Positions 1-6,614 of a stretch of 64,000 nucleotides of DNA are shown one piece after another. Numbering within the stretch: the stretch's first letter is position 1; each line of letters opens with the position of its first letter. Origin of the DNA: CALABS01 sp050260775 (GTDB lineage: Bacteria > Pseudomonadota > Alphaproteobacteria > Rhodospirillales > Magnetospirillaceae); NCBI GenBank assembly GCA_050260775.1, contig JBLNCP010000040.1, forward strand, positions 39,663 to 103,662, read 5' to 3'. Made by a program: the position numbers and the translations under genes. The notes beneath the pieces are model-generated. The model saw only the letters and a list, made by a program, of their open reading frames with translations, was not told where the DNA came from and made no database searches.

Positions 1-172
1 TGGTCAGCTCGTTGGCGAAATCCTTGTCGGCCGAGATGGAATAGCAGTGCTTGCACAGGAGGTTGCAGCGGCGGATCAGGTTCCAGATCACCACCGGGCC
101 CGGCGGGTTGCGCCGCGGCCGCACCGGCGTCGGCTCGACCAGTTCGCGGATGAACTGGGACAGGCGGAACAT
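1..172 (-). CDS. nirJ: NirJ, heme d1 biosynthesis radical SAM protein (N-terminal part only)
   Basis: Only the first 57 codons are in the window; the gene continues past position 1. The product starts MFRLSQFIRELVEP and soon shows CNLLCKHC, the CX3CX2C motif that binds the radical-SAM [4Fe-4S] cluster. Family knowledge: NirJ acts in the late steps of heme d1 synthesis, replacing propionate side chains of didecarboxysiroheme, the cofactor precursor of NirS. It is the last visible gene of the leftward nir operon and starts 11 bp after the nirH stop, which matches the order F-D-L-G-H-J of other cd1 denitrifiers. The position and motif together make the call secure, although the C-terminal SPASM region cannot be seen. 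Confidence 0.9.
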   Translation of the reverse strand, partial: MFRLSQFIRELVEPTPVRPRRNPPGPVVIWNLIRRCNLLCKHCYSISADKDFANELT

Positions 173-183
173 GGCTTCTCCCC

Positions 184-663
184 CTAAGCGGTCAGGCGCA
201 GGCCCGTCTTCTTCAGGATGCGCGTCGAGAACAGCACCAGATGGGACCGCACCATCGGCCCCAGGACATCGGCGATCCGGCCCACGAGGTCACCGGCGGT
301 GGCCTCGTCGCGGGCATGGATCATGGCGAACAGGTTGTAGGGCCAGGCCGGCGGCATGCGCGGGCGCTGGTAGCAATGGCTGACGAAGCCGAGCGCGGCG
401 ACCTTGGCGCCGGCGGCCTCGACGTCCTCGTCGGGCACGTCCCACACGGTCATGCCGTTGAAGCGGTAGCCCAGCGCGTAATGGTTGGGAACGGCGCCGA
501 TGCGGCGGATGATGCCGTCGGCCTGCATGCGCCGCATCCGCTCCATGACTTCCTCGGCCGCGAGGCCGAGGCCGTCGGCTATGGCGTGGTAGGGCCGTTC
601 GACGAAGGGCAGACCTTCCTGGGTGGCGACGATGATGGCACGGTCCGTTTCGTCCAGCGTCAT
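184..663 (-). CDS. nirH: NirH, siroheme decarboxylase subunit (Lrp/AsnC-like)
   Basis: A 159-residue protein with an N-terminal winged-helix segment (LDETDRAIIVATQEGLP) and an AsnC-type ligand-binding fold. Its WPYNLFAMIHARD segment matches one in NirL (WPYNLFTMVHGRD). Family knowledge: NirD, L, G and H form siroheme decarboxylase, converting siroheme to 12,18-didecarboxysiroheme in the cytoplasm for heme d1. The start at 663 overlaps the nirG stop as ATGA, and this ATG is preferred over a longer reading frame that would run into nirG. By order in the operon and by its similarity to NirL it is called NirH. The D/L/G/H labels are assigned by synteny, not by a residue diagnostic. Confidence 0.88.
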   Translation of the reverse strand: MTLDETDRAIIVATQEGLPFVERPYHAIADGLGLAAEEVMERMRRMQADGIIRRIGAVPNHYALGYRFNGMTVWDVPDEDVEAAGAKVAALGFVSHCYQRPRMPPAWPYNLFAMIHARDEATAGDLVGRIADVLGPMVRSHLVLFSTRILKKTGLRLTA

Positions 664-1103
664 GCCTCGAACCTCAAGTCCACGCGGAACTCGCGCTGCT
701 TGGGCATGTCGTACACCGGAAGGCCGGTGCGCTCCTGGACTTCGGTCAAGACCCGGTCGACCTCGGCCCGGCTCTCGGCGGCCACCACGAACCACATGTT
801 GAGCTCGTGGGTGCGGGCGTAATTGTGGGCCACCTCGGGGAAGGAATTGACGGCCGCCGCGACCTCGTCGAAGCGCTCGGCCGGCACCGCCATGGCCACC
901 AGCGTGTTGTGGCCGCCGAAGCGGTCGGCGTTGTAGAGCGGCCCGAAGCGGGTCAGCACCCCGTCCTGGCGCAGGCGCTTGAGGCGTTCGATTAATTCGC
1001 CCTCAGCGATGCCGATGGCCGCGGCAGCGGCGGCGAATGGGCGTTCACAGACCGGGAAGCCGCCCTGGAAGGCGTTGATGATGGCGCGGTCGACGGGGTC
1101 CAT
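660..1103 (-). CDS. nirG: NirG, siroheme decarboxylase subunit (Lrp/AsnC-like)
   Basis: A 147-residue AsnC-like protein. The N-terminal half carries the helix-turn-helix (IIERLKRLRQDGV-type) region. The C-terminal half has HNYARTHELNMWFVV, closely matching HNYQRDHRLNLWFVV in NirD, so NirG and NirD form one sub-type and NirH and NirL the other. It should act with NirH in decarboxylating siroheme. The start at 1103 is the first in-frame ATG after the nirL stop at 1109, leaving a 5-bp gap. Its stop overlaps the nirH start by 4 bp, so translational coupling is likely. The longer open frame to 1700 only covers nirL antiphase sequence and was rejected. Confidence 0.88.
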   Translation of the reverse strand: MDPVDRAIINAFQGGFPVCERPFAAAAAAIGIAEGELIERLKRLRQDGVLTRFGPLYNADRFGGHNTLVAMAVPAERFDEVAAAVNSFPEVAHNYARTHELNMWFVVAAESRAEVDRVLTEVQERTGLPVYDMPKQREFRVDLRFEA

Positions 1104-1108
1104 GGCCC

Positions 1109-1603
1109 CTACTCCGCCGCCAGCTTGCGCACGTAGCGGGCCCCGCACTGCTTGAAGCGCCTGAGGCTGAACAGCACGGCGCGGGGATAGGCGGCCACGC
1201 CCTCGCGCTCGGCCAGGGCGGCGATGGTGGCCTGGACCTCGGCGCGATCGCGGCCGTGGACCATGGTGAACAGGTTGTACGGCCAGTCGGGAAGACGGCG
1301 CGGCCGCCGATAGCACAGGGTGACCTCGGGGGCGCCGCCGAGGATCCCGCCCACCCGCGACACCTCGGCATCGGGGATGTCCCACACCACCATGGCGTTG
1401 GCGCGGTAGCCGAGCTCGTGGTGGCGGACGATGACGCCCAGCCGGCGAATCACCCCCTCGGCCTGCATCGCCTGCAGGCGCTCGATGACCTCGTCCTCGC
1501 CCATGCCGATCTCGCGGCCCAGCGTCAGGAAAGGCCGTTCGGTGAGGGGCAGGCCGTCGCACAGGGCGGCGACCAGCGCATGGTCGCGGTCGCTCAGCTC
1601 CAT
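1109..1603 (-). CDS. nirL: NirL, siroheme decarboxylase subunit (Lrp/AsnC-like)
   Basis: A 164-residue protein beginning MELSDRDHALVAALCDGLP, with the Lrp-like HTH and the WPYNLFTMVHGRD segment shared with NirH. It ends in a basic stretch (RRFKQCGARYVRKLAAE). It should pair with NirD as one half of siroheme decarboxylase in the cytoplasm. The start codon at 1603 lies 10 bp inside the end of nirD, so the two genes overlap and are probably co-translated, consistent with a fixed subunit ratio. In some denitrifiers NirD and NirL are fused into one chain; here they are separate. Confidence 0.88.
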   Translation of the reverse strand: MELSDRDHALVAALCDGLPLTERPFLTLGREIGMGEDEVIERLQAMQAEGVIRRLGVIVRHHELGYRANAMVVWDIPDAEVSRVGGILGGAPEVTLCYRRPRRLPDWPYNLFTMVHGRDRAEVQATIAALAEREGVAAYPRAVLFSLRRFKQCGARYVRKLAAE

Positions 1604-2052
1604 CGGATGTCGAACCCCAGGTCGATGTGGAAATCCTCGACCAGCGGCAGGTCGAGCACCTCGATGCCGGTGCGGTTGGCGATGTCGGCCAGCACCGCAT
1701 GCACCTCGTCGCAGGACGCGGCCGTCACCACGAACCACAGGTTCAGGCGGTGGTCGCGCTGGTAGTTGTGGTTGACCTCGGGATAGGCTGAGACGATGGC
1801 GGCGATCCGCTCCAGCCAGGCCGGCGGAACCGCCATGGCGGCCAGCGTGCTGTGGCCGACGCGGTGGGGGGTGAACACGGCCCCGACCCGGCTGACGAAG
1901 CCCTCGGCCTTCAGGGCGCCGAGGCGCCCGATCACCTCGCCCTCACCGAGGCCGAGGCGCTCGGCGATGGCGGCGTAGGGACGCGCGACCAGGGGGAAAT
2001 CCTGCTGGAATTCCGAGAGCAGCCGCCGGTCGTGGTCGTCGAGGGCGCGCAT
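1594..2052 (-). CDS. nirD: NirD, siroheme decarboxylase subunit (Lrp/AsnC-like)
   Basis: A 152-residue AsnC-like protein starting MRALDDHDRRLLSEFQQDF. It has the HTH region in the first 60 residues and the HNYQRDHRLNLWFVV block that marks the NirD/NirG sub-type. It decarboxylates siroheme together with NirL in heme d1 synthesis. The start lies just 1 bp beyond the stop of nirF (stop at 2054), so expression depends on the operon. Nothing is missing compared with the usual length of about 150 residues. Confidence 0.9.
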   Translation of the reverse strand: MRALDDHDRRLLSEFQQDFPLVARPYAAIAERLGLGEGEVIGRLGALKAEGFVSRVGAVFTPHRVGHSTLAAMAVPPAWLERIAAIVSAYPEVNHNYQRDHRLNLWFVVTAASCDEVHAVLADIANRTGIEVLDLPLVEDFHIDLGFDIRWS

Positions 2053-2053
2053 C

Positions 2054-3223
2054 TTACAGACCGATCTTGTGGGCGCGGGCGGTGAAGAAGATGCCCGACG
2101 GCTTGAGGGCCGGCATGTCGGCCACCTTCTCGATGCTCTCGGTGTCGTAGACCACCACCTGGTCGGAGTCGCGGGCCGACATCCACACGCGCTCGCCGCG
2201 CGGGGTGAATTCCATGTGCAGGATGGCCTTGCCGGGCTCCAGGGTCTTGATCACCCGCTTGCTCGGCACGTCGATGACCTGGACCTTGCCGTTGTCGGGC
2301 AGCGCGAAATTGACCCACACCTGGCGGCCGTCGGGGCGCGCCATGGCGAACACCGGCTGCCCGGCGACGGGGATGCGCGCGGTTTCCTTCCAGGTGCGGC
2401 TGTCGACCACCAGCACCTCATGGCGGCCGATGGCCGGCAGGAACACCTCCTCGCCCGCCGCCGCCCAGCCTTCGAGATGCGGCATCTTGTAGACCGGCAG
2501 CGGCTCCTGCCCCTTGCCGTAATGGTCGAGGATGCGCTTGACGCCCTGCTCGGGATGCCACAGGTCCAGCAGGGCGATGCCGTCCTCGCCGAACAGGCCG
2601 GCCATGTAGTAGCGGCCGTCCATGGTCACCAGGCCGTCGTAGGGCTGCTTGCCGATGCCGGTGTACTTGGTGATCTTCGGGTTCTTGGCATCGTGCAGGT
2701 CGGCCAGCCAGATCTCGCCCGATTCGTAGAGCGAGAAGGCGAAGCGGTTGCCGGGCGCGTCCTCCAGCCCCACCACCTTGGAGCGCTGGCCGTCGGCGCC
2801 GATGGCGGCGATGTCGGCCACCAGCTCCAGGGAGTCGGTGTCGAACACCTTGACCCCGCCGGGGGTGTAATTGGCTGCCGCCACCAGGCGGCCGTCCTGC
2901 GAGATGGCGCCGCCGATGGAATTGCCGGACTGCATGACGCGCTTGGCGATGCGGCCTTCCAGCAGGTCGACCTTGGTCAGCCCGCCGTCGCGGCCGAACA
3001 CGAAGGCGTAGCGCTGGTCGCGCGAGAACACGATCGAGGCGTGCGACAGGTCGCCCAGCCCGGAAATCTCGGCGAGGCGGGTGTTGCGGGAGTGCTCGAC
3101 CAGCAGCACCTTGCCGTCGGCGCGCTCGATGACCACGCCCATGTCGCCGGTGGCGCGCGGGGTGGAGGAGCAGGCGGACAGCAGGCCGAGGGCCAGGCAG
3201 GCAACGACCGTCCTAGCGGACAT
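2054..3223 (-). CDS. nirF: NirF, heme d1 biosynthesis dehydrogenase-like lipoprotein
   Basis: A 389-residue protein with an N-terminal signal ending in LLSAC, a lipobox with Cys18, so it is predicted to be anchored to the membrane facing the periplasm. The rest is a beta-propeller related to the d1 domain of NirS, with repeated segments such as VKVFDTDSLELV and VQVIDVPSKRVI. Family knowledge: NirF carries out a late periplasmic step of heme d1 synthesis, forming the acrylate double bond from dihydro-heme d1 or a related intermediate. The start overlaps the end of nirC by 11 bp. The length fits the family. Confidence 0.92.
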   Translation of the reverse strand: MSARTVVACLALGLLSACSSTPRATGDMGVVIERADGKVLLVEHSRNTRLAEISGLGDLSHASIVFSRDQRYAFVFGRDGGLTKVDLLEGRIAKRVMQSGNSIGGAISQDGRLVAAANYTPGGVKVFDTDSLELVADIAAIGADGQRSKVVGLEDAPGNRFAFSLYESGEIWLADLHDAKNPKITKYTGIGKQPYDGLVTMDGRYYMAGLFGEDGIALLDLWHPEQGVKRILDHYGKGQEPLPVYKMPHLEGWAAAGEEVFLPAIGRHEVLVVDSRTWKETARIPVAGQPVFAMARPDGRQVWVNFALPDNGKVQVIDVPSKRVIKTLEPGKAILHMEFTPRGERVWMSARDSDQVVVYDTESIEKVADMPALKPSGIFFTARAHKIGL

Positions 3224-3551
3224 CGGTCTCTCCCTTCAGGAAATGGGCGATCCATTCGGCCTCGTCCTCGGCCACCATGCCGCGCCACGGCGGCATCGGG
3301 GTGCCGGGGCGGCCGTCGAGGATGGCGGAGACCAGCGCCTCGGCCGGGATCTCGGCCAGGGCGTCCTTGGTCAAGGGCTTGCCGAGGCCGCCCTTGAGGG
3401 TCATGCCGTGGCACGATCCGCAATCCTGCTCGACGAAGGCCTTCAATTCGGCCTTGCGGGGGCCCGAGGGATCGGCCTGGGCCGGCATGGCCAACAGCGC
3501 GAGGGCCAGGGCGGCCAAGAAGCCGATAGGACGGCCGGTCGGGGGCTTCAT
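3213..3551 (-). CDS. nirC: NirC, periplasmic monoheme c-type cytochrome
   Basis: A 112-residue protein with a Sec signal peptide (FLAALALALLAMPAQA, cleavage near residue 26). A single heme c motif CGSCH lies at residues 44-48, with a likely Met axial ligand in RPGTPMPPW (Met86). Family knowledge: NirC is a small cytochrome that can donate electrons to NirS or take part in heme d1 maturation. The ATG at 3551 overlaps the stop of nirE as ATGA, and the long upstream frame was rejected because it lies over nirE. It sits directly before nirF, as in Pseudomonas and Paracoccus. Confidence 0.9.
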   Translation of the reverse strand: MKPPTGRPIGFLAALALALLAMPAQADPSGPRKAELKAFVEQDCGSCHGMTLKGGLGKPLTKDALAEIPAEALVSAILDGRPGTPMPPWRGMVAEDEAEWIAHFLKGETDVR

Positions 3552-4318
3552 TGCGCCGCTTCCAGGGCCAGCGGCAGGCCGGTCGGCCGGTCCATGGCCA
3601 GGCGCACCACCTGGCCGATCATCAGCAAGGCGGGCGGCTTGGGCGCCCAGCGCTCGATGTCGGCAGCCAGGGAACCCAGGGTGGAGAACAGCGTGCGCTG
3701 ATCGCGGGTGGTGCCGCGTTCGATGATGGCAACGGGCGTCTCGCCGGGGAGCCCCGCGCCCCGCAGGCCCCCGGCGAGACGCTCCGCGCTCGCCACACCC
3801 ATGTACACGACGAGCGTGCATCTGGGATCGGCAAGAGAATTCCAATCCAGGTCGAGGTCGCCGTCGTCCTGGCGGTGGCCGGTGACCAGCCGCACGCTCT
3901 CGGCCAGCCCCCGATGGGTCAGGGGAATGCCGGCGGCGGCGGCGCATCCGGACGCGGCGGTGATGCCGGGGACCACCTCGAAGGGGATCCCGGCCGCCGC
4001 CAACTGCAGCGCCTCCTCGCCCCCGCGCCCGAACACGAAGGGGTCGCCGCCCTTGAGCCGGACCACGTCGTGGCCCTCCTCGGCGAGGCTCACCAGCAGG
4101 GCGTTGATCTCGTTCTGCGGCAGCGCATGGCGCCCGGTGGCCTTGCCCACGTCGAGGCGCAACGCCTCGGGCGGGACCAGATCCATCACGCCGGCGCCGA
4201 CCAGGCGGTCGAACACCACCACACGGGCCCCGGCGATCAGGCGCATGGCCTTGACCGTCAGCAGGTCCGGATCTCCCGGCCCCGCGCCCACCAGCCAGAC
4301 CTTGCCGCGGTTCCTCAT
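3548..4318 (-). CDS. nirE: NirE, uroporphyrinogen-III C-methyltransferase (SUMT)
   Basis: A 256-residue SAM-dependent methyltransferase that makes precorrin-2 from uroporphyrinogen III, the first step toward siroheme and heme d1. The three hallmark regions are present: VGAGPGDPDLLTVKA near the N-terminus, RLKGGDPFVFGRGGEE around residues 85-100, and PGITAASGCAAAAGIPLTHRG around 115-135. There is no CysG-type dehydrogenase/ferrochelatase domain, so it is a dedicated SUMT. Its place inside the nir operon identifies it as NirE rather than a cobalamin CobA, though the reaction is the same. It is 38 bp downstream of the cupredoxin gene. Confidence 0.92.
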   Translation of the reverse strand: MRNRGKVWLVGAGPGDPDLLTVKAMRLIAGARVVVFDRLVGAGVMDLVPPEALRLDVGKATGRHALPQNEINALLVSLAEEGHDVVRLKGGDPFVFGRGGEEALQLAAAGIPFEVVPGITAASGCAAAAGIPLTHRGLAESVRLVTGHRQDDGDLDLDWNSLADPRCTLVVYMGVASAERLAGGLRGAGLPGETPVAIIERGTTRDQRTLFSTLGSLAADIERWAPKPPALLMIGQVVRLAMDRPTGLPLALEAAQ

Positions 4319-4355
4319 GGCGCGTCTCCCCCGCTCAACGCGTGCCTTCAGGGCG

Positions 4356-4676
4356 TCACGGAACCACCTCCACGACCCCGGTCATTTCCGCATGGGGGCC
4401 GCAGCGGTAGGAAAACCGTCCCGGTCTGCCGAAGGTCTTGCGGAAGCTCTCGCCAGGAAACAGGCGGTCGCTTTCCGGTTCTCCCTCGAACAACAGCGAG
4501 TGGCTGGTACGCTTCTCGTCGTTCACCCACTCGACCGTGGTTCCGGTCCGGATACTCACCTCCCGGGGCTCGAAGCGGTAATGGTCGATGGAGACCCTCA
4601 CCACGTCCTCGGCCCAGGCAGGACCGGCGGAGAGGAGGACGACGAGGACGGCGCACTTTGCCGGTGCCCACGCCAT
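4356..4676 (-). CDS. Small periplasmic cupredoxin (type I copper protein)
   Basis: A 106-residue protein with a signal peptide ending AWA (residue 22) and a plastocyanin/azurin-like fold. The likely type I copper ligands are His59 (RTSHS), Cys92 and His95 (YRCGPH) and Met98 (EMTG). It has a strong ribosome-binding site (GGGGAGGA) just before the ATG at 4676. Such proteins carry single electrons in the periplasm. Lying between nirB and nirE inside the nir operon, in the place where other denitrifiers carry the cytochrome gene nirM, it is a good candidate electron donor to NirS. That role is inferred; no close named homologue was recognised. Confidence 0.8.
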   Translation of the reverse strand: MAWAPAKCAVLVVLLSAGPAWAEDVVRVSIDHYRFEPREVSIRTGTTVEWVNDEKRTSHSLLFEGEPESDRLFPGESFRKTFGRPGRFSYRCGPHAEMTGVVEVVP

Positions 4677-4701
4677 CTCGTCCTCCCCTCAGCCGTTGAC
4701 C

Positions 4702-5715
4702 TTACTGCTTCACCGCCTTGATCTCGCCGTCGGCGCCCAGGCCGAGGTGCATGTCCACCGACACGTGGTGGAAGCGGCCGGCGGTGTAGTCGTCGTGGAC
4801 GGCGAAGCCGACGGTGTAGCTCTTGCCGGCTTCCAGCGCGACGTCGCCCGGGGCGGTGGAGCCCAGCTTGCGGGTCATCACGACCACCCAGCTGTCGCCT
4901 TCCTTCTTGCCCTCGAACTTGACGCCCTCGCCGCCCTTCATGACGCGCTCGGCGGCGATGAAGCCGTCCTCGGAGACGTTGCCCTTGGCCTTCCAGCGCA
5001 GCAGGTCCATGAAGGCGCCGTTCTTGACGGCGGCCTCGACCTCGGGGGTCGGCTTCAGCTTGTCCCAGCCGCCGCGCGGCTCCTCGGCGATCGACAGGGC
5101 GGTGCGGCTGTCACCGACATACTTGGTGACGTAGCCGGCCGAGGTGTCGATGCCCTTGACGGCGGCCAGCTTGGCCTTGTCGGGAGCGCTCGGCATGTCG
5201 CGGGCGTCGGCGTGGCAGGTGCTCCAGCAGCCGGCGCGGGTCTGGACGTCAACCTTGCCCGGGTCGATCATCATGGCCAGCTTGACCTCGTTCTCGGGGT
5301 CCATCTTGCCGCCTTGCGCGAACGGCACGTCGTTGTGCGGGCCGGCCGGGAACTCGAAGCGCATGTAGAGATTGGTGGCGTCGAAGGCCGCCTTGATCTT
5401 CAGCGGGATCGCGGCGCGCTTGCCGGGGATCACCATCTTCTCGGCCTTCTTGCCGGTCACCATCTTGGCGCCCATGTCGGCCTGTTCGCCGTTGTGGCAC
5501 TCGTAGCAGCGGTCACCCTTCTTGACGAAGGAGCGGGCGCCGCCATGGTCGGGGCCGTTCATGACCCACTCGAGCGAGGCCTGTCCCGGGTAGAACAGGG
5601 TGGTGGTGGTCTCGGGCACCTTGCTCCAGTCGGGAGCGGCGAAGGCCATGCCGGGGGCCATCGCCAGCGCGACGGCGGCCGCGCCCAGGGTCGGGAAAAG
5701 TCGGTTCTGGCTCAT
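4702..5715 (-). CDS. nirB: NirB-like cytochrome c552 with EB_dh-type heme domain
   Basis: A 337-residue secreted protein (signal peptide ending AFA, residue 26). It carries a canonical heme motif CYECH at residues 70-74 and a second, CWSTCH at 163-168, that has three residues between the cysteines. The C-terminal half resembles the cytochrome c552/ethylbenzene dehydrogenase gamma-type heme domain (FHHVSVDMHLG near the end). In Pseudomonas stutzeri the nirSTB arrangement includes a diheme cytochrome c552 called NirB, and here the gene directly follows nirT. It probably shuttles electrons toward NirS. The symbol should not be confused with assimilatory NADH-nitrite reductase. RBS AAGGAG precedes the ATG at 5715. 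Confidence 0.75.
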   Translation of the reverse strand: MSQNRLFPTLGAAAVALAMAPGMAFAAPDWSKVPETTTTLFYPGQASLEWVMNGPDHGGARSFVKKGDRCYECHNGEQADMGAKMVTGKKAEKMVIPGKRAAIPLKIKAAFDATNLYMRFEFPAGPHNDVPFAQGGKMDPENEVKLAMMIDPGKVDVQTRAGCWSTCHADARDMPSAPDKAKLAAVKGIDTSAGYVTKYVGDSRTALSIAEEPRGGWDKLKPTPEVEAAVKNGAFMDLLRWKAKGNVSEDGFIAAERVMKGGEGVKFEGKKEGDSWVVVMTRKLGSTAPGDVALEAGKSYTVGFAVHDDYTAGRFHHVSVDMHLGLGADGEIKAVKQ

Positions 5716-5719
5716 TTCC

Positions 5720-6310
5720 TCACTCCTTGCCTTCTTGTGCGGTCAACTTGTCGTGAACCGGCTTGTGGGCGATGCCCTTGTGGCAGTCGATACAGGTCAT
5801 GCCGTCTTCAACCGCGTTCTGGTGCTGCTTGCGGGCCCGGGGCTTCTGCATCTCGGGGTTCATCTGATCGAAGGCGTGGCAATTGCGGCATTCGCGCGAA
5901 TTGGTGTCCTTCATCGTCGCCCAGACGCGCTTGGCCAGGTCGAAGCGCTTGGCCTCGAACTTCTCGGGCGTGTTCACGCTGCCGACGAGCTTGTGATAGA
6001 CCTCGTTGCTGGCCTTGATCTTGCGCACGATCTTGTGGACCCAGTCCCTCGGAACGTGGCAGTCCGGACAGGCAGCGCGGACACCGGAGCGGTTGGTGTA
6101 GTGAATCGTCTGCTTGTATTCCTGATAGACGGTGCTTTCCATCTCGTGACAGGAAATACAGAAGTCGAGATTGTTGGTGGCCTCCATGGCTGTATTGAAG
6201 GCACCCCAAAACATGATACCGCCAATGAAGAGAATCGAAGCGCCAACCAAAGTGGCGCCAAGGATTTTCGTCGTCATGAGACGGCTGAAGAGCGATCTGT
6301 TCTCGCGCAT
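5720..6310 (-). CDS. nirT: NirT, membrane-anchored tetraheme cytochrome c (NapC/NirT family)
   Basis: A 196-residue protein with one N-terminal membrane helix (about residues 15-37) and four heme c motifs: CISCH (51-55), CPDCH (81-85), CRNCH (141-145) and CIDCH (173-177). This is the standard layout of NapC/NirT quinol dehydrogenases, which pass electrons from the quinol pool to periplasmic reductases. It is the first gene of the leftward nir operon, 304 bp from the divergent nirS. Its ATG follows a GGGGGG ribosome-binding site. An Fnr/Dnr-like box at 6382-6395 is centred 78 bp upstream. Confidence 0.93.
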   Translation of the reverse strand: MRENRSLFSRLMTTKILGATLVGASILFIGGIMFWGAFNTAMEATNNLDFCISCHEMESTVYQEYKQTIHYTNRSGVRAACPDCHVPRDWVHKIVRKIKASNEVYHKLVGSVNTPEKFEAKRFDLAKRVWATMKDTNSRECRNCHAFDQMNPEMQKPRARKQHQNAVEDGMTCIDCHKGIAHKPVHDKLTAQEGKE

Positions 6311-6381
6311 TGCAACCCCCCTAAGGGCTCCTCTCCATCGGCCTTTGCATTAAGCCCTAGCATGGATGCGGGCGGCCGGAC

Positions 6382-6395
6382 TTGACGTTGGGCAA
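6382..6395 (-). promoter_or_regulatory. Fnr/Dnr-like 14-bp box before nirT
   Basis: The sequence TTGACGTTGGGCAA (TTGAC-N4-GGCAA) is centred 78 bp before the nirT start and resembles the Fnr/Dnr/Nnr consensus TTGAT-N4-ATCAA. It shares 11 of 14 bases with the box before nirS (6512-6525), differing at the spacer base G/T and at GC/TT near the 3' end. It most likely controls the leftward nirT operon. It is a sequence match only; binding is not shown. Confidence 0.5.
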
Positions 6396-6452
6396 CCGAT
6401 GCGGGGTGATTTCCCGCGGGGCGCACCCTATCCCCGAGGCCGCCGTGCATTT

Positions 6453-6466
6453 GTGATCTTGGTCAA
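6453..6466 (+). promoter_or_regulatory. Fnr/Dnr-like box in nirT-nirS intergenic region
   Basis: GTGATCTTGGTCAA (GTGAT-N4-GTCAA) lies midway between nirT and nirS. It differs by one base from the box between nosZ and the SCO gene (40117-40130). It is the second of three Fnr-like boxes in the 304-bp gap 6311-6614; apart from these boxes I saw no gene or other clear element in that gap. Confidence 0.45.
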
Positions 6467-6511
6467 TTGGGGGTGGGCAAAACCACGGCGGATACTTTTC
6501 GCCCCGCCTAT

Positions 6512-6525
6512 TTGACTTTGGTTAA
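6512..6525 (+). promoter_or_regulatory. Fnr/Dnr-like box before nirS
   Basis: TTGACTTTGGTTAA (TTGAC-N4-GTTAA) is centred about 96 bp before the nirS ATG. This would place a start site near 6560 if the protein activates from position -41.5. Its reverse complement is one base different from the box before the two Crp/Fnr genes (8351-8364), which argues for a shared regulator. Confidence 0.55.
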
Positions 6526-6614
6526 AGCCGGGGTGGCCAGCGAGCCCCATCCTGTCCACTGGTGACGCTGGCCCCAAGGGGGGAGCGCGGCGGTCCAAAG
6601 ACTGGAGGATCAGG

